Below, piece after piece: positions 1-8,297 of a stretch of DNA of 64,000 nt. This DNA comes from Streptomyces griseoluteus (GTDB taxonomy: Bacteria; Actinomycetota; Actinomycetes; Streptomycetales; Streptomycetaceae): NCBI RefSeq assembly GCF_004784465.1, contig NZ_SRRU01000008.1, positions 124,001-188,000 of the forward strand, given 5' to 3'. The position numbers and the translations under genes were made by a program. Under the pieces are notes generated by a model that ran no database searches, had not been told where the DNA came from, and saw nothing but the letters and a program-made list of their open reading frames with translations. How positions within the stretch are numbered: the first letter of the stretch is position 1; every line of letters begins with the position of its first letter.

Positions 1-415
1 GCACCGGTTCCACACTCCGGCGGCGTACGTAGTCCCGGCGCAGCCCCTCCCTCACTAGCCGCTCGCACTCTTCGAGCAGGGCGGCGGCGACCAGGTCGGC
101 GTATCCCTCGGGGCCGGTGGTCCAGCGTCTGGCCGTCGCCGGGACGGGCGTGCCGAGGGCGTAGGCGAGCCAGCTCATGAGCTGCTCTCCGGGAATGGCG
201 AACTTGGGTGAGATCACCACGCGGACACGGTCCAGGACCAGGACTCCGACGGTCGCGTCGGCCTTGAGCCGCCACCCGGTGCGCTCCCTGGTCAGGGTGA
301 GATGGCCCCGTGCCTGGAGGGCGTGCAGACGGTCGAAGTCCCGGCGAGTGAGCTGCCCCGGCTCCAGCGGGGCCGACTCGTACTCGCCGAGCTGGACCGG
401 CGTGCGGTCAGGCAT
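1..415 (-). CDS. mcrC: McrC-like subunit, 3' end cut by the window
   Basis: This is the N-terminal part of the McrC partner of the McrBC modification-dependent restriction enzyme; in the family McrC supplies the nuclease and stimulates the McrB NTPase. The visible 138 residues start MPDRTPVQLGEYES and contain an LTRRDFDRL segment and then VVISPKFAIPGEQLM, the pattern of the conserved N-terminal McrC domain. The PD-(D/E)XK nuclease lies beyond position 1 and cannot be checked. The ATG overlaps the mcrB stop by 8 bases, so translation is probably coupled and the pair form one operon. Identity rests mainly on this pairing with a clear McrB and on the N-terminal motif. Confidence 0.85.
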   Translation of the reverse strand, partial: MPDRTPVQLGEYESAPLEPGQLTRRDFDRLHALQARGHLTLTRERTGWRLKADATVGVLVLDRVRVVISPKFAIPGEQLMSWLAYALGTPVPATARRWTTGPEGYADLVAAALLEECERLVREGLRRDYVRRRSVEPV

Positions 416-2516
416 CCGGGCCGGTGGCGCCGCTGGTGAATTCGGTCGCCAACGCGTCCGCCAGATCCTGCGGGGGCATGAGGAGCGGACGCCCGGTCTC
501 GGCGTCGACCAGGTCGCCGAGGATGGGGTGCAACAGGTCCGCCCGGCCCAGGCAGTAGTCCTCCAGGAGCGGCACCACCTCGTGGTGGAAGGCGGCGGCC
601 AGGTCCTCCTCGGTGGCGATCGGCTCTCCGTCGCGCATCAGGTAGGCGTGTCCTATCTGGTGATCGGAGTCGAGGTGGTGCGCGATACGGCTGTTGAGGG
701 CCTCGAAGAAGGCCGCCAGGTCGAGCGGGCCGACCGTTCCTGACACGGCGTCCGGGTCGGGACCCACGGACAGGAAGGCGAAGCGGCGGCGCACCGCGGC
801 GTCCAGGTGGCTGATGCTCCGGTCCGCCGTGTTCATCGTGCCGATGATGCGGACGTTCGGCGGCACGGAGAAGCTGCGCTTGCTGACTGGCAGGTCGACG
901 GGCAGGTTCCGCTTGTCGAGTTCGAGGAGCGTGATCAGTTCACCGAAGATCCTCGGCAGGTCGCCGCGGTTGATCTCGTCGATGATCAGGAGGAAGTCCT
1001 GGCCGGGATGGTCGGCGGCGCGGCTGCAGAGCGTGTGGAACAAGCCGTCCGCGAGGGCAAGGGTCAGTCCGGAGCCCTTTGCGTCAAGGTCCGGCTTGAA
1101 GCCCTCGACGAAGTCCTCATATCCGTAAGACGGATGGAATGTGACCAGCCGGACCCGATCACCACTCAACACCTCGGCCTGCGCCTGCGTACGCCGCTCC
1201 GGTGCCGAACCGTCGAGTACGTCGGCGCGGCCGGCCAGAGCGAGGGCGGCGCCGAGGGCGAGTCGTGTCTTGCCGGTGCCGGGCGGCCCGTGCAGGATGA
1301 CCTGCCCCTTGCGCTTGAGGGCGTCCAGGACTGCCTGAACGTCCTCGGGGAGGGCGACGGGAGCGGTTGACTCCGCGGAATTCCTGTTCGGCACGGAGTC
1401 AGCTCGATGGCTGGTGATCCTTGCGAAGAGGGAGGGGTCGACCTTGGCAAAGGTGGACCGCCACTGCTGAGGCTCGGACAGTCTCTGCGCGTGGGAGACA
1501 TCCCAGTCGACGGGAACGACGTGCTGGAACTCCTCGCGAGTGCCCAAGTCCTCGAAGCGGTAACTCCCGCTGACCGTACCCGTGGCCAAGACCTCGTCCA
1601 CTCCTCTGTTGGCCACGATCCGGTCGCCCTCTTCCAAGTCGCGGAAGGCCAGCAGCCGACGGGCCAGGGTCAAACTACCCCCACGCTTGCCGGGCCAGTG
1701 TGTGTCCAGCGCCTGCTTCAGATCCGTGTCGCTCTGGTAAAGGGCCAGGTCCCCGAGTTCATCCCAGCCGACGCAGATGAACCCGCCCTCCCGGCACTCG
1801 TTCCACAGCCTGCCCCGCTCGCCCGGTGCGATCTTCCAGATGATGCGCTGGCGGGGTCGCGGGTCGAACCGTTCGTACAGGAAGTGCATCACCTCCTGCC
1901 CCGACCAGCCCTCGAACTCCGCACGGGACCGCACGAGATCGAGCAGGCGCCGATTGCTTCGCCAGGCCGGTGCGTCCCCCTGGGCGGGACCGCCCAACCG
2001 GATGATGAATCGGCGTAGGTGCTCTCCTGCGTATATGGGCAGGAAGTGCTGAGGGAAGTAGGTCGCCAGTGCCTTCGTCACCAAGGCCGGACCGAAGCGC
2101 AGCGCGCCGAGGTCGTCCAGAGCCTCGAAGTCGCCCGCCCCTACAGCGTCAAAAGCCTGCGTGAACTGTGCCCGCAGTTCCCTCCAGGCGTCCTGCGGGT
2201 CCATGCCACGGAGAGGAGCTGCCAAGCGCCACTCGCCCGAGTGGTGGCGGAACATGATGTGCTTCGCGGCGCTGCCGCCCTTGATGCTGCCCAGGTGCGG
2301 AGTGAGGAACTCGAGCACCCGGCAGTACGTCGGATCAGACCCGGAGGGCGAGGGCTGCCCGAGGGCGTAGCGCTCGAGCGGCAGTGTCTTCCATTCCTCC
2401 AGCGGGAAGAGGGAGAGCACCCGCTCGCGCTCCTCCTCGGCGGCCGACTCCATCTCCGAGACGGCCGTCCGGTCGAACTGGCCCGCCGCCGTACCCACAT
2501 CCACCCCACCTGTCAT
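408..2516 (-). CDS. mcrB: McrB-like AAA+ NTPase with EVE-like domain
   Basis: This is the motor subunit of a type IV, modification-dependent restriction system. From the ATG at 2516 the protein has 702 residues. An N-terminal region of about 220 residues is followed by an EVE/PUA-like module (about 224-365, from IIWKIAPGERGRLW to FQHVVPVDW), a fold that reads modified bases in known McrBC relatives. The McrB AAA+ domain follows, with Walker A GPPGTGKT near 410, Walker B LLIIDE near 509, the signature MNTADRS near 561 and an arginine-rich sensor segment VRRRF. It overlaps mcrC by 8 bases. No strong ribosome site is visible; ATG 2453 is an alternative start, and the frame stays open upstream to 2627. 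EVE and McrB fusions are known in Actinobacteria. The modified base recognised cannot be told. Confidence 0.9.
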   Translation of the reverse strand: MTGGVDVGTAAGQFDRTAVSEMESAAEEERERVLSLFPLEEWKTLPLERYALGQPSPSGSDPTYCRVLEFLTPHLGSIKGGSAAKHIMFRHHSGEWRLAAPLRGMDPQDAWRELRAQFTQAFDAVGAGDFEALDDLGALRFGPALVTKALATYFPQHFLPIYAGEHLRRFIIRLGGPAQGDAPAWRSNRRLLDLVRSRAEFEGWSGQEVMHFLYERFDPRPRQRIIWKIAPGERGRLWNECREGGFICVGWDELGDLALYQSDTDLKQALDTHWPGKRGGSLTLARRLLAFRDLEEGDRIVANRGVDEVLATGTVSGSYRFEDLGTREEFQHVVPVDWDVSHAQRLSEPQQWRSTFAKVDPSLFARITSHRADSVPNRNSAESTAPVALPEDVQAVLDALKRKGQVILHGPPGTGKTRLALGAALALAGRADVLDGSAPERRTQAQAEVLSGDRVRLVTFHPSYGYEDFVEGFKPDLDAKGSGLTLALADGLFHTLCSRAADHPGQDFLLIIDEINRGDLPRIFGELITLLELDKRNLPVDLPVSKRSFSVPPNVRIIGTMNTADRSISHLDAAVRRRFAFLSVGPDPDAVSGTVGPLDLAAFFEALNSRIAHHLDSDHQIGHAYLMRDGEPIATEEDLAAAFHHEVVPLLEDYCLGRADLLHPILGDLVDAETGRPLLMPPQDLADALATEFTSGATGPDA

Positions 2517-2617
2517 GACGCCATGATGCCGGAAGCCCGGAAAACGCCACCCGATGTCGGTACTTCGCCTACGGCCGACTGCGTCGGCTGACACCATGGA
2601 CCGGTGCAGGCAGCTCC

Positions 2618-2637
2618 AGCTCCGCACCCGCGGAGCT
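2618..2637. promoter_or_regulatory. Inverted repeat between mcrB and the EVE-like genes
   Basis: AGCTCCGC and GCGGAGCT form a perfect 8-base inverted repeat around ACCC. It lies in the 146-base divergent region between mcrB and the small EVE-like gene. It could be an operator controlling both directions or an RNA hairpin; no regulator is identified. Confidence 0.35.
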
Positions 2638-2662
2638 CAGCGACTCAGGCGATGGGGGAGCC

Positions 2663-3061
2663 GTGGAGGACTGGATCTACATCCTCAACCCGAACAAGGA
2701 CACGTTGGACGGGGAACCCTCCACCAAGGAGACCATCCGCCGGCTCGCCCACGAAGAACCCGAGCTCGATCTCTGGCTCAGCCGGCGCAACCGTATGAGC
2801 CCCGGGGACCGCCTGTGGTTCTTCTTCAGCCAACCGGAGTCGGCCGTGGCAGCGTTGGCCGAAGTCGACAAGGAGCCGTACGAGGATCCCGAGGACGCGG
2901 AGTTCGCGTACCGGGTCGAGGTGACCCTGCTGCCGGAGGCGACCGACGCCCTGTGCGCCAGCCCGGTCGGCCGGGAGGAACTGGGCCTCGGCCAGGTGAG
3001 GCCGGTGCAGAAGGTGAAACCCGAGGCGTTGCCGGTGCTGCTGGAGAGGGCGGGGCTGTAG
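2663..3061 (+). CDS. Small EVE/PUA-like domain protein
   Basis: The 132-residue protein begins with GTG after a GGGGGAG site. It has the feel of a single EVE/PUA domain: an N-terminal WIYILNPN strand, then RMSPGDRLWFFFSQP, matching the 'GD..ffy' strand of EVE proteins, and AALAEVDKEPYEDPED, matching the 'v..epY.Dp' turn. EVE domains bind modified nucleobases in their known members. Its position, divergent from an McrB that itself carries an EVE-like domain, suggests an accessory reader or regulator of the restriction system. That role is inferred from context. A plain PUA-like RNA-binding protein is the main alternative. Confidence 0.6.
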   Translation: MEDWIYILNPNKDTLDGEPSTKETIRRLAHEEPELDLWLSRRNRMSPGDRLWFFFSQPESAVAALAEVDKEPYEDPEDAEFAYRVEVTLLPEATDALCASPVGREELGLGQVRPVQKVKPEALPVLLERAGL

Positions 3062-3153
3062 GACGACGGGACTGATGGGATGCGGGACGGGTCTCCGGCG
3101 CGAGGCTCCTCGCCCGTCGAGCAGTGAGTCCACACCCGACTATCGTGATCGGT

Positions 3154-3657
3154 ATGCCGTCCTCGCACCTGCTGATCATCGGAGACCGGGCCGCCCTGAG
3201 CTGGGTGGTGACCGAGCAACGGATGGCTTTTCCGGCGGGCCGGTCGAAGGCGGCACGAACGCTGGACGAAGGCGACGAGATCTTCCTCTACACCACGCGG
3301 GGCTGCTTCCGGAATCCGACGCGGGACCTGGGGCGGGTCATCGGCCGGGCCACGCTCGCCGGCCCGGTGCGGGCCCTGGACGAGCCGGTCGTCTTCGGTG
3401 AGCGGGCCTTCCCGGAGGGCTGCCGCCTGAAGGTCTCCGGCCTGGCACCCTTCCGTGAGGGTCTGGTCCTGCGGGACCTGGTTCCCCGCCTCTCGGTGTT
3501 CCCCGACTCTGCCACCTGGAGCGTCCGCATGCGCCGCGCCTGGCTGACGCTGCCGCCGGTCGACGCCGACTTGGTGCGCGCGGAGGTGGAGCCGCTGCTG
3601 CGCCCCTACGGAGAGGCGGCCAAGGGCTACCGCTGGGAGGCACCCGTGCCCGGTTAG
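3154..3657 (+). CDS. EVE-like domain protein
   Basis: This 167-residue protein (MPSSHLLIIGDRAAL...) has LLIIGDRAALSWVV, then DEGDEIFLYTTRGCF and GRVIGRATL, an order typical of EVE-like/PUA proteins in Streptomyces. The C-terminal half (LTLPPVDADLV) may cap the fold. The ATG at 3154 was preferred to upstream GTGs at 3124 and 3145 because the conserved N-terminus begins there; no strong ribosome site settles it. It follows another EVE-like gene on the same strand, about 90 bases downstream. Together with the domain in McrB this makes three related modules in 3.6 kb. Function is unknown; nucleic-acid reading is an inference from the fold. Confidence 0.55.
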   Translation: MPSSHLLIIGDRAALSWVVTEQRMAFPAGRSKAARTLDEGDEIFLYTTRGCFRNPTRDLGRVIGRATLAGPVRALDEPVVFGERAFPEGCRLKVSGLAPFREGLVLRDLVPRLSVFPDSATWSVRMRRAWLTLPPVDADLVRAEVEPLLRPYGEAAKGYRWEAPVPG

Positions 3658-3719
3658 CCCGAAGCGTCCGCGGTCGGGCGTCCCGGGCCGGGAGGAAGCC
3701 CGGAAGACGGGCGTGTCGC

Positions 3720-4634
3720 CTACTCCGGAGGCGTCGGGGTCTCAGGGGTGCGGTACATGGCCTGGACGTCCAGCTCCAACTGCACGGTCGGTCCGACGAC
3801 CGCGATGCCGCGGGCCAGCATCGAGCGCCAGTTGAGGGTGAAGTCCTCGCGGTGCAGTTCCGCCTTCGCCAGGGCCGCGCAGCGCAGTTCCTGGTCGTAC
3901 CCGCCGTTCACCGTGCCGAGGTAGGTCGTGTCCAGGCCCACGGAGCGGCTGGTGCCGTGCATGGTGAGCGTGCCGTGCAGCGTCCACTTGGAACCGCCGC
4001 GGTAGACGAACCGGGTGCTGACGAAGTCGATGTACGGGTAGTGCTCGACGTCGAGGAAGTCCGCGGAACGCAGGTGGCTGTCACGGGTCCTGTTGCCCGT
4101 GGTGATGCTGGAGGCGTCGATCCGCACCGAGACCTGGGAGTCGGCCATATCCGGCGCGATCCGAATGCCTCCGTCGAAGCGGGTGAAGCGGCCGTGGACG
4201 TGCGCCATCCCCACGTGCTTGGCGATGAACCGGATCGCCGTGTGCGGAGGGTCGAACAACCAGGTTCCAGGCGAGGGGAGTTGCAGCTGTCGGGCGGGCA
4301 GCAGCGCGATGTGCTCCGGGGGGAGGACGACTCCGGCGACGATGTCGACGTTCTTGCGGGCGGGGGTCAGTCCCTCCGCCGAGACCATCACGCTGTAGGA
4401 ACCCGGAGGCAGCGTCGCCATGAACCGGCCGTACGGATCCGCGGTGCCGCGGGCAGTGACGCGGTGGCTGTCCAGCGCGGTCACCCTGACGTCGGCGCCG
4501 CTCATGGGCTGCCCCATGGGATCGACGACCTCACAGCCGTAAGCGCCCGCGCCGGCCGGCAGCGGCACCGAGAATCCCGGCGTGGCATCGGCAGCGCTCC
4601 AGGAGCGCCGACGTCGGAGGAGTCCGAGGGCCAT
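3720..4634 (-). CDS. YceI-family protein with carboxypeptidase-regulatory-like N-domain
   Basis: The 304-residue protein joins two parts. Residues about 20-115 form a beta-sandwich like the carboxypeptidase regulatory domain (GCEVVDPMGQPMSGADV, then DPYGRFMATLPPGSYSV). Residues about 125-295 form a YceI lipocalin-like domain (WLFDPPHTAIRFIAKH, GRFTRFDGGI, DFLDVEHYPYIDF). YceI proteins bind polyprenoid or other amphiphilic ligands; the ligand here is unknown. No signal peptide is obvious. The ATG at 4634 sits 8 bases after GAAAGG and is preferred to an in-frame GTG 9 bases upstream. It is convergent with the preceding EVE-like gene. Confidence 0.8.
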   Translation of the reverse strand: MALGLLRRRRSWSAADATPGFSVPLPAGAGAYGCEVVDPMGQPMSGADVRVTALDSHRVTARGTADPYGRFMATLPPGSYSVMVSAEGLTPARKNVDIVAGVVLPPEHIALLPARQLQLPSPGTWLFDPPHTAIRFIAKHVGMAHVHGRFTRFDGGIRIAPDMADSQVSVRIDASSITTGNRTRDSHLRSADFLDVEHYPYIDFVSTRFVYRGGSKWTLHGTLTMHGTSRSVGLDTTYLGTVNGGYDQELRCAALAKAELHREDFTLNWRSMLARGIAVVGPTVQLELDVQAMYRTPETPTPPE

Positions 4635-5299
4635 GTTGATCACCTTTCTTATCCCGTGTCACTGCCGCGGGGCCGCATCGCTTTCCATGTGCGCGGCCGC
4701 CGAGATCTACCCAGAACCAGTTGCAGGCGTAATGAGGTCAACTTTTCAACGATCATAGGACAGGTTGAGGAGGGTCCCTCTAGGTCGAGGAAGGCCTGCA
4801 GAAGGACACTTTGACGGCCTGACCACTGGCACTGGCCGTCTGTAGGGGGAGAGCCCCACTTCTACGGCTCTTCGCTTTGCTCGACTGCTGTGGCGAATTC
4901 CACGTGCGGCGGCGCGGCGTTTCACGCCTGGCTCGCGCTTCCGTCACGCGGCCCACACATCCCGCGTCTCGTGGAGGGGGTTGGCGTCGGGCCGCGCTGG
5001 TCGGGCGGGTCCGGCAGCCGTGGCGCCCGATCGCCTCCGCGGCGTTCTCGTCCCGCTCGGCCGCCGGTCGCGGCCACGCGACCAACAGCCGCTGACACCA
5101 TGAGGGTGGTAGGGGTTGACGTCCGTGCCGTGGGCGGGAGCTGAGTAGGCGTGCGACCCCGTGCGGTGATGTCACTGTGGGTCGTGTCGGACGAACCTGG
5201 TGACCCCCATCGGCAGTTCTCAGTGGCCTTACTCCAGCGAAGGCGCTGACAGCCGACACGACCCGGTGGGCTCTCCCGGCCGCAGCGCCAGGGCTCCTC
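4635..5299. other. Intergenic stretch without a supported gene
   Basis: About 665 bases separate the YceI and LURP-like genes. Open frames on both strands are arginine- and proline-rich and lack start or codon support. Near 4879 the sequence CGGCTCTTCGCTTTGCTCG resembles the terminal repeat of ISL3-type insertion sequences, but no partner end or transposase is visible. A 12-base inverted repeat occurs near the right end. The stretch may be a scar of past insertion or deletion. Confidence 0.4.
5179..5264. repeat. 12-base inverted repeat, arms 62 bases apart
   Basis: GGGTCGTGTCGG at 5179-5190 is repeated in perfect inverted form as CCGACACGACCC at 5253-5264. It lies downstream of the LURP-like gene. 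It could be a long-loop hairpin ending that transcript or a remnant of mobile-element ends. Confidence 0.4.
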
Positions 5300-5863
5300 T
5301 CATGCCGGTGCTGTGCCGGCACCCGGAGGCCGCCGCCGCAACTGCAGACAGACGACCGAGGCGACGACGGTTCGCCGTTCCGAGGCATCCATGCGGGGAC
5401 TCATGTGGACGGCGTACTGCTGCAACCCGATCCACGCGTCGATGGTGCTCACCGTGACTCGACCGATCTCCGGTGCCGGGTCCCCTTCCGGATCGGTCTC
5501 CGTGAGATGCCATTCGACATACGCGAGACCCGGCCGCGTGAGAAGGAGCCGACGCCCCTGCTCCGTCTGGAGGATCAACTGCCGCGTTTTCATGAGCCCA
5601 CGGGCCCCAGCGGTGCCTACCTCCCGGTCCGCGGCGTCGGTGAAGCGGAACTTCGCCGGCCCTAACCGCTCGATGCGAAGTATCAACTCACCTGAGGTCT
5701 TCGTCAGGACGGAGTACGTGTCGTCGGTGTACGTGACCTGGGCGACCGGGATCCCCTCAACGGTGGACACGGCCAGGGCGGGGTCCACGTACCTGCGCCA
5801 CCGTGAACGCTTCGGCTGCCCGACCACGACGGCGTCCAGTTCGAACAGAGCCGGTTCCGTCAT
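5300..5863 (-). CDS. LURP-one/tubby-C-terminal-like protein
   Basis: The 187-residue protein starts MTEPALFELDAVVVG and consists mainly of repeated beta-strand and turn units: VAQVTYTDDTYSVL, LILRIERLGPAKFRFTDAAD, GRVTVSTIDAW. It ends in a segment (VVASVVCLQLRRR) that resembles the terminal helix of LURP-one-related/scramblase folds, which act at membranes in some families. The ATG at 5863 follows AAAGGAAG at good spacing, although the frame stays open upstream to 6010. It is downstream of, and on the same strand as, the toxin and immunity genes, separated by about 200 bases. The family call is moderate and no substrate is known. Confidence 0.55.
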   Translation of the reverse strand: MTEPALFELDAVVVGQPKRSRWRRYVDPALAVSTVEGIPVAQVTYTDDTYSVLTKTSGELILRIERLGPAKFRFTDAADREVGTAGARGLMKTRQLILQTEQGRRLLLTRPGLAYVEWHLTETDPEGDPAPEIGRVTVSTIDAWIGLQQYAVHMSPRMDASERRTVVASVVCLQLRRRPPGAGTAPA

Positions 5864-6058
5864 CGGTCTTCCTTTACCGCCACGGTTTTCCCCTGGACCG
5901 AGTACGACCACTGTGACGGAGAACCTGCCCGACTCCCACCCTCGGGCGGACATTGACGCCAACGCGAAGACACTCAGGACGGACGCCCTTCGGAACCTCT
6001 TAGCGAGCAAACGAAGGTCTGTAAACGCGGCGGCGGGCCCGTGTCCCCCGGAACCCGG

Positions 6059-6514
6059 TCACTCGGCTCCGGCGGCCGCCAGGTGCTCGCGCATCACGGC
6101 AGCGATGTCCGCGGCGTCTCCTGTCGCGGGGAGATGCCACGACACCTCGTCGCCGTTCTCCATCAGGAAGCTGCTCATGAAACGCACACTGGCGGGTGAG
6201 GGGACGTACGAGTCACGGAGCCATAGGGCGAACGCGGCCGCTTCGTCGGCTGTCGCGTCGATGATGCTGATGTAGGCGTAGTCCGCGGCCGGCATGGCTG
6301 ACGTGCCGGTGATGTAGACGTCGGGAGCCACCTCGATCTCGAAGTCCAGGACCGTGAACCCGCGCATGGCGGACGTGCTGGCTTCGAGGAAGGCGTCGGG
6401 GAAGTCCCGCTCCAGCGCGTTCCTGAAGGTGTCCAGGCTCGCCTGCCAGGCGGCCGGGTTGTCCACGGGCGGAGCGAAGACGAAGTTCGACCGCTGGTCG
6501 TACTCGGTTGTCAC
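6059..6514 (-). CDS. Probable immunity protein for the upstream toxin
   Basis: This 151-residue acidic protein starts with GTG after AAGGA. It lies 15 bases downstream of the toxin gene on the same strand, the usual place of an immunity gene. Its sequence (FRNALERDFPDAFLEAS, FTVLDFEIEVAPDVYITG, ADYAYISIIDATADEAAAFALW) suggests an alpha/beta fold of the size of many cytosolic immunity proteins. I do not recognise the family, and the role is inferred from position, size and lack of a signal peptide. Confidence 0.6.
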   Translation of the reverse strand: MTTEYDQRSNFVFAPPVDNPAAWQASLDTFRNALERDFPDAFLEASTSAMRGFTVLDFEIEVAPDVYITGTSAMPAADYAYISIIDATADEAAAFALWLRDSYVPSPASVRFMSSFLMENGDEVSWHLPATGDAADIAAVMREHLAAAGAE

Positions 6515-6529
6515 AGAAGTCCTTCACTC

Positions 6530-8170
6530 TCAGGGTACGTACCGCGCGGAGCCGTTGACACCGTTCATGGCGATCATCGACTCCCAGTAGGCGGCGTTGT
6601 CCTTGCCGTTCGTGGCGATCTCAAGTCCACGGATCTCCGAATTGGCGGGGTTGGCCATCGCGTTCTTGTACCGGCGCAGCTCCCGCTCGTCACCGCCGTA
6701 CATGCCGTCGATCATCGGGTCGAACTTCAGTCTCCCCTTGGCGTCCACCTTCACCGGCTTGGCCAGGGTCTCATTGACCCGCTCGATGCTGCGAAAGCTA
6801 CGCTTCTTGCAGTTCGGGTCCTGTACGTGCTTGGCCTCCACCAGGTAGCCGTCCACCGGACGTATACCGTCCACCATGAGACCCCGCCGATGGCCGACAA
6901 GGGGAACCTCACGCTCCGGGTAGCCGGACACGCGCAGCTGGTAGGCGTTGTTGGGATTCGTGGCCCCACCGCCTCCGGCGAAGCCGCCCGTGTTGAGCGA
7001 GTTGAGCCAGGTCCGGAAGTGTTGCCGCTCGGTAGGCGTGAGCAGACGGGTGGTGCCGGGCTCCGGGGGGATGGGGTCCTGCGCGGGTATGGATGGGTCG
7101 ACCCTGCTCGCCATCGGCACGACTCCCGGTACCTGCCCGCGGAACGAGGCGAGGGAGACCGGTAGCGGCACACCGCCCGGCACCGGCACCGGCAGGAGAG
7201 GGGGGAATGGCAGCCCGGGTGGGTCGTCCGAGCCCTGGGGGAGTTTGACCCGGCGCTCGGACTCGTCGAGGGCGTGGGCGACGTTGCCGAGGCGGTGGAT
7301 CCACACGTCGCCGAGTACGGCGTCCAGCAGTCCGCCGTCGTCGCCGTTGCCGCCGAACATCGGCTGGTCCCAGGGCATGTCGACATGGAACGGGTCCGTC
7401 CGGTCCTGGATGATCTTCCGCTTGGCCGCCTCGACGTGGTCGGCGTACTGGTCGCAGGCCTTGGCGAGCTGTGTGCACGCGGCCACGAGGTTGGCCACCA
7501 AGGTCTCGTCCTGCTGGGCCTGGTCCGGGGGTTCGGCGAAACCGACGAAGCCTGCGAAGTAGCGGCGGAACGCGTCCGCGGCCTCCCCGGAGTGCGCCTT
7601 GTCCGCGGTGTGCGCGTAGGCCTGCGCATCGTGCATGAAGCGCAGCATCATCTTGCCGCCCGCCCGCCAGGAGCCGGCCACGTCACGCAGCTTCTCCGGC
7701 GAACCACGGAAGCGGTCGCTCATACCGGCGGGCGCGTACTGGTCGTACCAGGCGGTGTCGCCGATGACCTCCGGAAGTTCCTGCCCGAGGCCCAGGAAGC
7801 TCTCCGTGCAGTCCGCTCCGGGATCGCCCATGCCTGCTGTCAGGTCGACCTGCTTCTCCAGGATGGCCGAGACGATGTGGCTCTCGCGTGCCATGAACTC
7901 GCGGACGTTCCGCATCAGCCCCTTGCCGGTCTCACCCATCACGTAGGCGCTGAAGCCCATCTTGTCGAGCGTGGTGGCCGCTGCGGAGTTGTAAACCTTC
8001 GCGAACGCCCGCCCCGCGTCGTCGTCCCCCGCCATGCCGTGCTGACGGTCCAGCTCGTGAAAGAGCGCGATGGCGGTGTCACGGGTGCCGACCATGACCG
8101 TCCCCACCATGCCCATGGACGCCTTGATCATGCCTTCGGCGATCACCTTCAGGTCCGGTGGCATCCCCAC
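6530..8170 (-). CDS. Polymorphic toxin with REase-fold nuclease tip
   Basis: This 546-residue protein looks like a secreted polymorphic toxin. The N-terminal half (about 1-300) is helical and resembles WXG100/LXG-like delivery regions, with no classical signal peptide. A proline- and glycine-rich linker follows (about 310-405, with PFPPLLPVPVPGGVPLP and FAGGGGATNPNN). The C-terminal 135 residues hold MVDGIRPVDGYLVEAKHV at 431-448. The D...E-x-K arrangement there is typical of restriction-endonuclease-fold toxins such as the Tox-REase-5 group, so DNA cleavage is the likely activity. GTG at 8170 follows GAGGGGG at 8 bases. The probable immunity gene begins 15 bases after the stop. Confidence 0.75.
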   Translation of the reverse strand: MGMPPDLKVIAEGMIKASMGMVGTVMVGTRDTAIALFHELDRQHGMAGDDDAGRAFAKVYNSAAATTLDKMGFSAYVMGETGKGLMRNVREFMARESHIVSAILEKQVDLTAGMGDPGADCTESFLGLGQELPEVIGDTAWYDQYAPAGMSDRFRGSPEKLRDVAGSWRAGGKMMLRFMHDAQAYAHTADKAHSGEAADAFRRYFAGFVGFAEPPDQAQQDETLVANLVAACTQLAKACDQYADHVEAAKRKIIQDRTDPFHVDMPWDQPMFGGNGDDGGLLDAVLGDVWIHRLGNVAHALDESERRVKLPQGSDDPPGLPFPPLLPVPVPGGVPLPVSLASFRGQVPGVVPMASRVDPSIPAQDPIPPEPGTTRLLTPTERQHFRTWLNSLNTGGFAGGGGATNPNNAYQLRVSGYPEREVPLVGHRRGLMVDGIRPVDGYLVEAKHVQDPNCKKRSFRSIERVNETLAKPVKVDAKGRLKFDPMIDGMYGGDERELRRYKNAMANPANSEIRGLEIATNGKDNAAYWESMIAMNGVNGSARYVP

Positions 8171-8297
8171 GCGCGTTTCCCCCTCGCGGCGAACGGTCCG
8201 CTCCCGCAGACCAGTTGGACGTCATTTCTATCGCACAGGGGTTCTGTCGACGCAGGGGGCCGCGGAACCGTGCGTGTCCAGCGTGTCGGCATCGGCC

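Noticed and set aside
4879..4900. ISL3-like terminal repeat
   Set aside because: Only one end resembles such a repeat; no partner end, duplication or transposase is visible.
4780..5388. Possible genes in the gap before the LURP-like gene
   Set aside because: The frames have no ribosome site, low-complexity product and no motif.
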